Below are positions 1-16,612 of a stretch of DNA of 64,000 nucleotides, piece by piece (positions within the stretch are counted from its first letter, which is position 1; each line of letters begins with the position of its first letter). The position numbers were made by a program, and so were the translations under genes. The notes under the pieces are model-generated. The model searched no databases, had not been told where the DNA came from, and saw nothing but the letters and a program-made list of their open reading frames with translations. The stretch is from Eriocheir sinensis (taxonomy: Eukaryota; Arthropoda; Malacostraca; Decapoda; Varunidae), in the NCBI RefSeq assembly GCF_024679095.1, contig NW_026111768.1, forward strand, positions 295,367-359,366. The letters are read 5' to 3'.

Positions 1-1200
<1,200 letters not shown>

Positions 1201-3590
1201 ACAAATTTACATTATTTTATTGATATTCTGTGTATTTATTTTGATACGATTTTACATTATTCTATATATATTTTATACAAATGTACGTTATTTTCTGTGA
1301 ATTTGTTTTAATTTCATACAAATTTACATTATTTTATGTGTATTTTGTACATCTATTTAAATACAAATTTAACTTATTATACGTGGATTTTGTATATCTA
1401 TTTTCATAGAAATTGAAATTAGTTTTTTGTTTTTTGTATATATTTTTATACAAATTTTCCTTATTTTATGTATATTTTGTATATTTATTTTCCTACAAAT
1501 ATACGTTCTTTAATCGGAATTTTGTTTATTTATTATGATACGAATTTACATTATCTATCTATCTATTATGTATTTGGTATATATATTTTTTTACTATTTA
1601 CATCATTTTATATGTATTTTGTATGTATATTTTCATAGAAATTTATTCTATTTTATGTATTCTTATATATATTTTATTTATTTATTTTGATACGAATTTA
1701 CATTATTTTATGTGTATTTTGTATACATTTTTTATACGTATTTACTTCATTTTATGTGTATTTTGTATATATATTTTTATAGAAATCTACGTTATTTTAT
1801 GTGTATTCGTATATATATTTTGAAACAAATTTACATTGTCTTATATGTATTTTGCATAAGTATTTCAATACAAATTTACCTTATTGTATGTTTTTTTTTA
1901 TATATTTATTTTAATACAAATTTAATTATTTCATGTGTATTTTGGTATATATATTTTTATAAAAAAAAATCCGTTATTTTATGGGTATTTTGCCTCTTTA
2001 TTTTCATACAAATTTACATTATTTTATTAATATTCTGTGTATTTATTTTGATACGATTTTACATTATTCTATTTGTGTTTTGTATATATTTTTTTATACA
2101 AATTTACGTTATTTTAAGTGTATTTGTTTAAGTATTTTCATTCAAATTTACATTATTTTATGTGTATTTTGTATATGTATTTCAATACAAATTTACCTAA
2201 TTTTATGTGTTTTCTATATATATTTTCATCCAAAATTACATTAATTTATTGTTATTTTCTTAATTTAACTCGATACGAATTTATATTATTTCATAGGTAT
2301 TTTGTATACATTTTTTTATACTCATTTACATTATCTAATGTGTGTTTTGTATATATTTTTTTATGCAAATTAATTTTATGTCCATTTTTGTACGTATGTT
2401 TTTATAGAAATTTGCGTTATTTTATGTGTATTTTGTATATGTTTTCTCATACAAATTGACATTATTTAATTAGTTTTTTGTTTATTTATTTTGATACGAA
2501 TGACATGATTATTTGTGTATTTTGTACATTTTTTTTTTATACGTATTTACATTATTTAATGTGTATTTTGTTTATATATTTTTTTATAGAAATTTACGTT
2601 ATTAAATGTGTATTAGTATAAATATTTTGATACAAATTTACATTATTTTATGTTTTTTGTATATATATTTCAATTCAAATTTAGCTTATTTTATTTTATT
2701 TTATTTAATGTATTTTGTATATTTATTTTCATACAAATTCAATTACTTCTGTGTATTTTTGTATATATTTTTATACAAATTTACGTTATTTTATGTGCAT
2801 TTTGTATATTTATATTTATACAAAAACGCATTCTTTTATTGGTATTTTTTTTATTTATATTTATACGAATTTACATTATTTTATGTGTATTTGTATACAT
2901 TTTTGATTCGTATTTTCTTAATTTTATGTGTATTTTGTATATATTTTTTAGAAATCTACGTTATTTTATGTGTATTCGTATATATATTTTGAAACAAATT
3001 TACATTGTTTTATATGTATTTTGCATATCTATTTCAATACAAATTTACCTTCTTCTATGTGCATTTTGTATATTTATTTTAATACAAATTCAAATATTTT
3101 ATGTGTATTTTGGTATATATAATTTTATAAAAAATGCGTTATTTTATAGGTATTTTGCATCTTAGTTTTCATACAAATTTACATTATTTTATTAATATTC
3201 TGTGTATATATTTCGATACGATTTTATATTATACTATTTGTGTTTTGTATATATTTTTTATACATATTTTCATTATTTAATGTGTATTTTTTATATATAT
3301 TTTATACAAATTTACGTTATTTTAAGTGTATTTGTTTATATAATTTCATTCAAATTTACATTATTTTAAGTGTATTTTGTATATGTATTTCAATACAAAT
3401 TTACCTAATTTTATGTGTATTTTGTATATTTATTTTCATACAAATTTAAATTTTTTTTTTTTTTTGTATATAGTTTTATACAAATTTAGGTTATTTTATG
3501 TGTATTTTCTATATCTAGTTTCATACAAATACACATTCTTTTATTGATATTTTGTTTATTTATTTTGACGCGAGTTTACATTATTTAATG

Positions 3591-3640
3591 GCTTCCTACA
3601 AATGAATAGACCATTTATTATTATTATTATTATTTTATTG
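3591..3640 (+). repeat. Non-satellite patch with (TTA)6 microsatellite
   Basis: The satellite phase is broken by GGCTTCCTACAAATGAATAG, then CCATT and six TTA-spaced units, before monomers resume at TTTTATTGC. The patch is unique within the left arm and serves as an orthology marker for the inverted repeat. Confidence 0.93.
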
Positions 3641-4479
3641 CTATTTTGTTTATTTATTTTGATACGAATTACATGATTATATGTATATTTTGTACATGTT
3701 TTTTATACGTGTTTACATTATTTAATGTGTATTTTGTTTATATATTTTAAACAAATTAACGTTATTAAATGTGTATTTGTGTAAATATTTTGATACAAAT
3801 TTACATTATTTTATGTATTTTGTATATACATTTCAATTCAAATTTAGCTTATTTTATTTTTATTTTGTATATATATTTTCATACAAATTTAATTACTTCT
3901 GTGTATTTTTGTATATAGTTTTATACAAATTTACGTTATTTTATGTGTATTTTGTATATTTATATTTATACAAATACACATTCTTTTACTAGTATTTTGT
4001 TTATTTATTTTGATACAATTTACATTATTTTATGTGTATTTTGTATACATTTGTTTATACGTATTTACTTCTTTATATGTGTATTTTGTATATATTTTTA
4101 TAGAAATCTACGTTATTTTGTGTGTATTCGTATATATATTTTGAAACAAATTTACATTGTTTTATATGTATTTTGCATATCTATTTCAATACAAATTTAC
4201 CTTATTGTATGTGCATTTTGTATATTTATTTTAATACAAATTCAAATATTTTATGTGTATTTTGGTATATATATTTTTATAAAAAAATGCGTTTCTTTAT
4301 GGGTATTTTGCATCTTAATTTACATACAAATTTACATTATTTTATTAAGATTCTGTGTATTTATTTTGATACTATTTTACATTATTGTATTTGTGTTTTG
4401 TATATATTTTTTTATATACATATTTACATTATTTAATGTGCATTTTTTATATATATTTTATATCATTTCATGTGTATTT

Positions 4480-4605
<126 letters not shown>

Positions 4606-6810
4606 ATGTATTTTATATATATTTGAAACAAATTTACACTGTTTTATGTGTATTTTGCATATTTTTTCAATACAAATTTACGTTATTGTATGTGCATTTT
4701 TTATGTTAATTTTAATACAAATTTAATTATTTTATGAGTATTTTGCATCTTTATTTTCATACAAATTTACATTATTTTATTGATATTTTGTGTATTTATT
4801 TTAATTCGATTTTACATTATTCTATATGTATTTTGTATATATATTTTATACAAATATACGTTACTTTATGTGTATTTGTTTTCATTTCATACAAATTTTC
4901 ATTATTTTATGTGTATTTTGTTCATGTATTTAAATGTGTATTTTGTATATTTATTTTCCTACATATATACGTTCTTTTATCGGAATTTTCTTTATTTATT
5001 TTGATACGAATTTACATTATTTGAGGTATATTTGGTATATATATTTTTATACTTATTTACATCATTTTATATGTATTTGTATGTATATTTTCATATAAAT
5101 TTACTCTATTTTATGAGTATTCGTATATATATTTTGATACAAATTTACTTTATAGATGTGTATTTTGCATATCTATTTCAATACAAATTTACTTTATTGT
5201 ATGTGCATTTTGTATATTTATTTTAATAAAAAAATAATTATTTTATATGTATTTTTGTTTATATATTTTTATACAAATATGCGTTATTATATGTGTATTT
5301 TGCATCTTTATTCTCATACAAATTTACATTATATTATTGATATTTTGTTTATTTATTTTGATACGATTTTACTTTATTCTATGTGTATTTTGTATATATA
5401 TTTTTATACATATTTAAATTATTTAATGTATATTTTGTATATATATTTTATTCAAATTTACGTTATTTTATGTGTATTTGTTTATATATTTTCATACAAA
5501 TTTATATTATTTTATGTGGGTTTTGTATATGTATTTGATACAAATTTGCCTAATTTTATGTGTATTTTCCATATCTATTTTCAAACAAATTTAAATTATT
5601 TTTGTATATTTTTGTATATATTTTTTTACAAATTTTTGTTATTTCATTTGTATTTTGTATATATATTTTCCTAGAGATATACATTCTTTTATTGGAATTT
5701 TGTTTATCTATTTTGATACGAATTTACATTATTTTATGTGTATTTTGTATATATATTTTTCTACGTATTTACATTATTTTATGTGTATTTTGTATATATA
5801 TTCTCATAAAAATTTACCTTATTTTATTGTGTGTATTCGTATATAATTTGTTACAAATTTTATACAAATTCATGTTATTTTATGTGTATTTGTATATATA
5901 TTTTCATACAAATTTATATTATTTTATGTGCATTTTTACATATATTTCATTAGAAATTTACCTTATTTTATGTTTATTTTGAATATTTATTTAATTCAAT
6001 TTTAAATTATTTAATGTGTATATTTGTATTTGTATTTAGGTTATTTTATGTGTATTTTCTATATATATTTACATCCAAAATTACATTATTTTATTGGTAT
6101 TTTGTTAATTGAATTCGATACGAATTTAGATTATTTCATAGGTATTTTGTATACATATTTTTATACGCATTTACATTATTTAATGTGTGTTTTGTATATT
6201 TATTTTTATGCAAATTTAATTTAATTTATGTGCATTTTTGTACATATATTTTTTTTTTGAAAACTGCGTTATTTTATGTGTATTTTGTATATGTTTTCTC
6301 ATATAAATTTATTTATTTTATTGGTATTTTGTTTATTTATTTTGATACGAATTACATATTTTTTTTATATTTTGTACATATTTTTTTATACGTATTTACA
6401 TTATTTAATGTGTATTTTGTTTACATATTTCTATACAAATTTACGTTATTATATGTGTATTTGTATAATTATTTTGATACAAATATACATTATTTTATGT
6501 ATGTTGTATATATATTTCAATTCAAATTTAGCTTATTTTATGTGTATTTTGTATATCTATTTTCATACAAATTTAATTACTTCTGTGGATTTTTGTATAT
6601 AGTTTTATATAAATTTACGTTATTTTATGTGTATTTTGTATATTTATATTTATACAAATACACATTCTTTTATTAGTATTTTGTTTATTTATTTTGATAC
6701 GAGCTTACATTATTTTATGTGTATTTTGTATACATTTTTTTATACGTATTTACTTCATTTTATGTGTATTTTGTATATATATTTTTATAGAAATCTACGT
6801 TATTTTATGA

Positions 6811-9012
6811 AATATACATAAAATAACCTATATTTGTATAAAACTACTTACAAAAATACACAAAAATAATTAAAATTTGTATGAAAATAAATATACAAAA
6901 TACACAGAAAATTAGGAAAATTTGTATTGAAATACATAAACAAAATACACATAAAATAATAATTAAATTTGAGTGAAAATAAATAAACAAATACACTTAA
7001 AATAACATAAATTTGTATAAAATATATATAGAAAATACACATTAAAAATGTAAATATGTATCAAAAAATATATTTACAAAACACATATAGAATAATGTAA
7101 AATCGTATCAAAATAAATACACAGAATATTAATAAAATAATGTAAATTTGTATGAAAATTAAAATGCAAAATACCCATAAAATAATGCATTTTTTATAAA
7201 AATATATATACAAAAATACACATAAAATATTTGAATTTGTTTCAAAATAAATATACAAAATGCACATACAAAAAGGTAAATTTGTATTGAAATAGATATG
7301 CAAAATACATATATAACAATGTAAATTTGTTTCAAAACATATATACGAATACACATAAAGTAAGGTAGATTTCTATAAAATATATATACAAAATACACAC
7401 AAAATGAAGTAAATACTTATAAAAAATGTATACAAAATACACATAAAATAATGTAAATTCGTATCAAAATAAATAAACAAAATACCAATAAAAGAATGTG
7501 TATTTGTATAAATATAGACATACAAAATACACATAAAATAACGTAAATTTGTATAAACTATATACAAAATTACACAAAAGTAATTAAATATGTATTAAAA
7601 TATATATAAAAAATACTCATAAAATAAGCTAAATTTGAATTGAAAAATATATACAAAATACATCAAATAATGAAAATTTGTATCAAAATTTTTATAAAAA
7701 TACACATATAATAACGTAAATTTTTATGAAAATATATATACAAAATACACATAAAATAATGTAAATACCATTAGAAAAATGTGTATTTGTATAAATGTAA
7801 ATATACAAAATACACATAAAATAACGTATATTTATATAAAATTATATACAAAAATACACAGAAGTAATTAAATTTTATGAAAATAGATATACAAAATACA
7901 CACAAAATAAGCTAAATTTGAATTGAAATATATATACAAAATACATAAAATAAAGTAAATTTGTATCAAAATATTTATACAAATACACATATAATAACGT
8001 AAATTTGTATAAAAATATATAAACAAAATACACATTAAATAATGTAAATATATATAAAAAAAATATGTACAAAATACACATATAATCATATAACTCGTAT
8101 CAAAAAAAAATAAACAAAATACCAATTAAATAATATAAATTTGTATGAGAAAACATATATAAAATACACATAAAATATGTATACAAAATACCTATGAAGA
8201 AATCTAAATTCGTATCGAGTTAAATTAAGAAAATACCAATAAAATAATGCAATTTTGGATGAAAATATATATAGAAAATACACATAAAATTACCTAAATA
8301 CAAATACAAATATACACATAAAATAATTTAAGATTGAATGAAATAAATATACAAAATAATCATAAAATAAAGTAAATTTGTAATGAAAAATATGTAAAAA
8401 TTCACATAAAATAATATAAATTTCTATGAAAATATATATACAAATGTACATAAAATAACATGAATTTGTATAAAATTTGTATCAAAATAAATACGAATAC
8501 ACACTATAAAATAATGTAATTTTTTATTAAAATATATATACAAAATACACATATAATAATGTAAATACGAAGAAAAATATATATACAAAATACACATGAA
8601 ATAATGTAAACTCGTATCAAAATAAATAAACAAAATTCCAATAAAAGAATGTATATTTGTAGGAAAATATATATACAAAATACAAATAAAATAACTCAAA
8701 TTTGTATAAAAATAAATACAAAAATACAAAAAAATAATTTAAATTTGTTTGAAAATAGATATGCAAAATACACATAAAGTTAGGCAAATTTGCATAGAAA
8801 TACATATACAAAATACACATAAAGTAATGTAAATTTGTATGATAATATATAAACAAATACACATAAAATAACGTAAATTTGGAAAAAATATATATACAAA
8901 ATATACATTAAATAATGTAAATATGTATAAAAATATATATACAAAATACACAAAGAATAATGTTAAATCGTATCAAAATAAATAAATAGAATATTAATAA
9001 AATAATGTAAAT
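6811..9012 (-). repeat. Satellite block, minus polarity
   Basis: Begins where TTTTATGA joins AATATACATAAAATAAC. Partner block is 42,849-45,072. Confidence 0.85.
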
Positions 9013-11107
9013 TACAAATTTACGTTATTTAATGTGTATTTTGTATTTTTATATTTATACAAATATATATTCTTGTATTTGTGTTTTTTTTATTTTTTAT
9101 ACGAATTTACATTATTTTGTATACAGTTTTTTATACGTATTTACTTAATTTTATGTGTATTTTGTATATATATTTTTATAGAAATCTACCTTATTTTATG
9201 TGTATTCGTATATATATTTTGAAACAAATTTACATTGTTTATATGTATTCTGCATATCTATTTAAATACAGATTTACCTTATTGTATGTGCTTTTTGTAA
9301 ATTTATTTTAATACAAATTCAATTATTTCATGTGTATTTTGGTATGTATATTTTTATAAAAAATGCGTATTTTATGGGTATTTTGCATCTTAATTTTCAT
9401 ACAAATTTACATTATTTTATTAACATTCTGTGTATTCATTTTGATAGGATTTTACATTATTCTATTTGTGTTTTGTAAATATTTTTTTATATATATTTAT
9501 ATTATTTAATGTGTATTTTGTATATATATTTTATACAATTTTACGTTATTTTAAGTGTATTTGTTTATATATTTTCATTCAAATTTACATTATTTTAAGT
9601 GTATTTTGTGTATGTATTTAAATACAAATTTACCTAATTTTATGTGTATTTTGTATATTTATTTTCATACAAATTTAAATTATTTTTGTGTAGTTTTGTA
9701 TATAGTTTTATACAAATTTATGTTATTTCATGTGTATTTTGTATATCTATTTTCATATAAATACACATTCTTTTATTGATATTTTGTTTATTTATTTTAT
9801 TTAATTTACATTATTTAATTGTGTATATGTATTTTTATAGAAATATGCTTTATTTCATGGGTATTTTGCATCTTTATTTTCATACAAATTTACATTATTT
9901 TATTGATATTCTGGTCATTCATTTTGATACGAATTGACTTTATTCTATGTGTATTTTGTATATTATTTTCATACAAATTTACATTATTTTATGTGTATTT
10001 GTTTATATATTTTGACACAATTTTACAATATTTTATTGGTATTTTGTATATATATTTCAAAAGAAATTTACCTAGTTTTACGCGTATCTTGTATATCTAT
10101 TTTCATACAAATTCAAATTATTTCTATGTATTTTTGTATATATTTTAATACAAATTTTAGTTATGTTATGTGTATTTTGTAAATTTCTTTTTATTCAAAT
10201 AGATATTATTTTATTGGTATTTTGTTGATTTATTTTGATACGAATTTACATTATTTTATATGTACTTTGTATATATATTTTTATACGCATTTACATTATT
10301 TAATATTTATTTTGAATATATATTTTTATACAAATTCATGGTATTTTATGTGTATTTGTATATATATTTTCATATAAATTTACATTATTTGATGTGTATT
10401 TTGTACATATATTTCATTACAAATTTACCTTATTTTATGTTTATTTTGTATATTTATTTCATTTAATATTAAATTATTTTATGTGTATATTTGTATTTGT
10501 ATTTAGGTTATTTTATGTGTATTTTCTATATATATTTCCATCGAAAAATTACATTATTTTATTGGTATTTTGTTAATTTAATTCGATAAGAATTTAGATT
10601 ATTTCATAGGTATTTTGTATACATATTTTTATACGCATTTACATTATTTAATGTGTGTTTTGTATATATAATTTTATGCAAATTTACTTTATTTTATGTG
10701 CATTTTTGTACATATATTTTTATAGAAATTTCCGTTCTTTTATGTGTATTTTGTATGTGTTTTCTTATACAAATTTACATTATTTTATTGGTATTTTGTT
10801 TATTTATTTTGATACGAATTACATTATTATATGTGTATTCTGTACATATCTTTTATACGTATTTACATTATTTAATGTGTATTTTGTTTATATATTTTTA
10901 TACAAATTTACGTTATTATATGTGTATTTGTATAAATAGTTTGATACAAATTTACATTATTTTATGTATTTTGTATATATATTTCAATTCAAATTTAGCA
11001 TATTTTAAGTGTATTTTTGTATATCTATTTTCATACAAATTTAATTACTTTTGTGTATTTTTGTATAAAGTTTTATACAAATTTACGTTATTTTATGTGT
11101 ATTTTAT
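9013..11107 (+). repeat. Satellite block, plus polarity
   Basis: Begins at GTAAATTACAAATTTACG, a near-palindromic joint. Partner block is 40,746-42,848. Confidence 0.85.
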
Positions 11108-11829
11108 GAAAATACACATAAAATAATGTAAATTTGAAAGAAAATATATAAACAAATACACATATAATAACATAATTTTGTTTGAAATATATATACAAAA
11201 CACACATTAAATAATGTAAATATGTATAAAAAAAATATATACAAAACAAAGAGAATAATGTAAAATCGTATCAAAATATATACACAGAATATTAATAAAA
11301 TAATGTAAATTTGTATGAAAATTAAGATGCAAAATACCTATAAAATAACGCATTTTTTTTTTAATTATAGATACCAAAATACACATAAAATATTTGAATT
11401 TGTATTAAAATAAATATACAAAATGCACATACAATAAGGTAAATTTGTATTGAAATAGATATGCAAAATACATATAAAATAATGTAAATTTGTTTCAAAA
11501 TATATACACGAATACACATAAAATAACGTAGATTTCTATAAAAATACATATACAAAATACACATAAATTAAGTAAATACGTATAAAAAATATATACAAAA
11601 TACACATAAAATAATGTAAATTCGTATAAATATAAATAAACAATATACCAATAAAAGAATGTGTATTTGTATAAATATAAATATACAAAATGCACATAAA
11701 ATAAAGTAAATTTATATAAAACTATATACATAAAATAACGCAAATTTCTATAAAAATATATGTACAAAAATGAACATAAAATAAATTTGCGTAAAAATAT
11801 ATATACAAAACACACATTAGATAATCTTT
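11108..11829 (-). repeat. Satellite block, minus polarity
   Basis: Short A-rich block. The right-hand joint reads ATAATCTTTGTTTTCATTTT, and the same joint is found in reverse complement at about 40,024. Partner block is 40,024-40,745. Confidence 0.85.
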
Positions 11830-12694
11830 GTTTTCATTTTTACATTACTTTATTGATATTCTGTACATTTATATTGATACAATTTTACATTATTCTAGGT
11901 GTATTTTGTATATATTTTCCTTACCTATTTACATTATTTTGTGTATTTTGTTTAAATATTTTCATAAAAAATTACGTTATTTTATTGTGTATATTCGTAT
12001 ATATTTTGATACAAATTTTATACAAATTCATGTTATTTTATGTGTATTTGTATATATATTTTCATTCAAATTTATATTATTTTATGTGTATTTTTACATA
12101 TATTTCATTACAAATTTACCTTATTTTATGTTTATTTTTTATATTTATTTCTTTTAATTTTAAATTATTTTATGTGTATATTTGTATTTGTATTTAGGTT
12201 ATTTTATGTGTATTTTCTATATATATTTTCATCCAAAATTACATTATTTTATTGGTATTTTCTTAATTTAATTCGATACGAGTTTAGATTATTTCATAGG
12301 TATTTTGTATACATATTTTTTTACTCATTTACATTATCTAATGTGTGTTTTGTATATATATTTTTATGCAAATTTACTTTATTTTATGTGCATTTTTGTA
12401 CATATATTTTTATAGAAATTTGCGTTATTTTATGTGTATTTTGTATATGTTTTCTCACACAAATTTACATTATTTTATTGGTATTTTGTTTATTTATTTT
12501 GATACGAATTACATGATTATATGTGTATTTTGTACATATTTTTTTATACGTATTTACATTTTTTAATGTGTATTTTGTTTATATATTTTTTAAAAAATTT
12601 ACTTTATTATATGTGTATTTGTATAAATATTTTGATACAAATTTACATTATTTTATGTATTTTGTATATAGATTTCAATTCAAATTTAGCTTAC
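11830..12694 (+). repeat. Satellite block, plus polarity
   Basis: T-rich block whose partner is 39,156-40,023. The stretch 12,040-12,516 is almost unchanged between the arms. Confidence 0.85.
12180..12290 (+). repeat. Higher-order variant C with short monomers
   Basis: A compressed run, TTTGTATTTGTATTTAGG, is followed by a TTTCATCCAAAATTACATT monomer and a TTAATTTAATTCGATACG variant. The same order recurs near 6,020, 10,490, 25,890, 32,560 and 43,550 (plus) and near 8,290, 18,230, 27,510, 39,650, 41,340 and 45,850 (minus). It marks a second type of higher-order unit. Confidence 0.8.
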
Positions 12695-15600
12695 ATTTTT
12701 ATAAAATATATATACAAAATACACATAGAATAATGTAAAATTGTATCAAAATAAATACACAGAATGTCAATAAAATAATGTAAATTTGTATGAAAATAAA
12801 GATGCAAAATACCCATAAAATAAAGCATATTTTTTATAAATATACATATACAAAAATACACATAAAATAATTAAATTTATATTAAAATTAATATACAAAA
12901 TGAACAAACAATATGGTAAATTTGTATTGAAATAGATATGCAAAACACACATAAAACAAGGTAAATTTATTTCAAAATATATACGAATACACATAAAAAA
13001 CGTAATTTTCTATAAAATATATATAAAAATACATACAAAAATACACAAAAATAATTTAAATTTGTATGAAAATAAATATACAAAATACACATAAAATTAG
13101 GTAAATTTGTATTGAAATACATATACAAAATACACATAAAATAATGTAAATTTGAATGAAAATATATAAACAAATACACTTTAAATAACGTAAATTTGTA
13201 TAAAATATATTTACAAAATACACATTAAATAATGCAAATATGAATGAAAAAATATATACAAAACACAAATAGAATAGGGTAAAATCGTATCAAAATAAAT
13301 ACACAGAATATTAATAAAATAATGTAAAATTGTATGAAAATAAAGATGCAAAATACCCATAAAATAACGCATTTTTTAGAAAATATATATGTACCAAAAT
13401 ACACATAAAATATTTAAATTTGTATTAAAATAAATATACAAAATGCACATTCATTAAGGTAAATTTGTATTGAAATAGATATGCAAAATACATATAAAAC
13501 TATGTAAATTTGTTTAAAAATATATATACGAATACACAAAATAACGTAGATTTCTATAAAAATATATATACAAAATACACATAAAATTAAGTAAATACGT
13601 ATAAAAAAATGTATACAAAATACACATCTAAATTTGTATGAAAATATTTATACAAATACACATAAAATAACATGAATTTGTATAAAATTTGTTTCAAAAT
13701 ATATACGAATACACACAAGAAAATAACGTAAATTTTTATGAAAATGTATATACAAAATACACATAAAATAATTTAAATACGTAGAAAAGTATATATACAA
13801 AACACACATAAAATAATGTAAATTCGTATCAAAATAAATAGACAAAATTCCAATAAAAGAGTGTATATTTGTAGGAAAATATATATACAAAATACAAATA
13901 AAATAACTAAATTTTTTATAAAAATATATACAAAAATACACAAAAATAAGTTAAACTAGTTTGAAAATAGATATGCAAAATACACATAAAATTAGGCAAA
14001 TTTGTATTGAAATACATATACAAAATACACATAAAATAATGTAAATTTGTATGAAAATATATAAAGAAATACACATAAAATGACGTAAATTTGGATAAAA
14101 TATATATACAAAATAAACATTATATAATGTAAATATGTATAAAAAAATATATATACAAAATACACATAAAATAATATTAACTCGTATAAAAATAAATAAA
14201 CAGAATATCAATAAAATAATGTAAATGTAATAAAAATAAATATACAAAAATACACATGAAATAATTAAATTTGTATTAAAATAAATATAAAAAATGCACA
14301 TACAATAAAGTAAATTTATATTAAAATAGATATGCAAAATACACTTAAATAATGTAAATTTTTATCAAAAGATATATACGAATACACATAAAATAGAGTA
14401 AATTTCTATGAAAATATGCATACAAAATACATATATAATGATGTAAATAAGTATAAAAATATATATACCAAATACCCCTAAAATAATGTAAATTCGTATC
14501 AAAATAAATAAACAAAATTCCGATAAAAGAACGTATATTTTTTGGAAAATAAATATACAAAATACAAAAAAAAAATTTGTATAAAAATATATAAACACAC
14601 AAAAAAAAATTCAATTTGTATGAAAATAGATATACAAAATACACATATTATTAGTTAAATTTGTATTTAAATACATGTACAAAATACACATAAAATAATG
14701 TAAATTTGTATGAAATGAAAACAATTACACATAAAATAACGTACATTTGTATAAAATATATATACAAAATACACATGGAATAATGTAAAATCGTATCAAA
14801 ACAAATACACAGAGTATCAATAAAATAATGTAAATTTGTATGTAAATAAAGATGCAAAATACCCATAAAATAAAGCATATTTTTATAAAATTACATAAAC
14901 AAAAATACACATAGAATAATTAAATTTGTATTAAAATTAATATACAAAATGCACATACAATAAGGAAAATTTGTATTGAAAAAATATGCAAAATACACAT
15001 AAAACAGTGTAAATTTGTTTCAAAATATATATACAAACACACATAAAATAACGTAGATTTCTATAAAAATATATATACAAAATACACATGAAATGATATA
15101 AATACGTATAAAAATATATATACTAAATACACATTAAATAATGTAAATTCGCGTCAAAATAAGTAAACAAAATATCGATAAAAGAATGTGTATTTGTATG
15201 AAAATATATATACAAAATACACATAAAATAACCTAAATTTGTATAAAAATATATACAAAAATACACAAAAATAATTTAAACTTGTATGAAAATAAATATA
15301 CAAAATACATATGAAATTATGTAAATTTGTGTTGAAATACGTATACAAAATACACATAAAATAATGTAGATTTGAATGAAAATACATAAACAAATACACT
15401 TAAAATAACGTAAATTTGTATGAAATATATATACAAAATACAAACTAAATAATGTAAATATGTATAAAAAAATATATAGAAAACACAAATAGAATATTGT
15501 AAAATCGTATCAAAATAAATACTCAGAATATTAATAAAATAATGTAAATTTGTATGAAAATAAAGAAGAAAAATACCCATAAAATAACACATTTTCTTAT

Positions 15601-15963
15601 AAAAATATATATACCAAAATACACATAAAAAATTTAAATTTGTATTAAAATAATTATACAAAATACACATACACTAATTTAAATTTGTATTGAAATAGAT
15701 ATGCAAAATACATATAAAACTATGTAAATTTGTTTCAAAATATATATACGAATACACATAAAATAACGTAGATTTCTATGAAAATATATATACAAAATAC
15801 ACGTAAAATGAAGTAAATACGTATAAAAAAATGTATACAAAATACACATAAAATAATGTAAATTCGTATCAAAATAAATAAACAAAATACCAATAAAAGA
15901 ATGTGCATTTGTATAAATATAAATATAAAAAATACGCATAAAATAACGTAAATTTATATAATA
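12695..15963 (-). repeat. Satellite block, minus polarity
   Basis: A-rich block whose partner is 35,921-39,155. It carries one extra monomer (about 15,310-15,354) that is absent from the partner. Confidence 0.85.
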
Positions 15964-16487
15964 CTTTTTATGTGTATTATGTATATTTATACAAATACAT
16001 TCTTTATTATTATTTATTTATTTACATTATTTATATATTATTATATTTATTTATATATATTTTATATATTTATATTTATGTATATATTATATATTTTAAA
16101 TTTATTTTATTTATATATATATTTAAATATATTTGTTTTTTATATTTATTTTCATACAAATTTACATTATTTTATTGTATATATTTATATATTATTGTAT
16201 TTTATATTTATTTTTATATATACATTATTTATATTATATTATTTGTATATATATTTTATATATATTTACATTATTTATATATATATATATATATATTTTG
16301 TATATATATTTTATTTACATTATTTTATGTGTATTTTGTATATATTTTATACAAATTTACATTATATATATGTATTTTGTATATATATTTTTCATACAAA
16401 TTTATTTATTTTTTATATATTTTATTTTATTTATTATTTGTATTTATATTTTTGATACAAATTTACATTTATTTATGTGTATTTTTA

Positions 16488-16535
16488 TATATATATTTAT
16501 ATATATATATATATATATTTTATATCTTATATATA

Positions 16536-16589
<54 letters not shown>

Positions 16590-16612
16590 TATATATATAT
16601 ATATATATTGTA
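16488..16612. repeat. Interrupted (TA)n tracts
   Basis: Several short TA runs broken by TTT and TAAAT, inside the eroded segment. Confidence 0.9.

Noticed and set aside
12110..12180. Matches to the budding-yeast origin consensus (WTTTAYRTTTW), for example TTTTATGTTTA
   Set aside because: Expected by chance in T-rich monomers, and the rule applies only to Saccharomyces-type origins.
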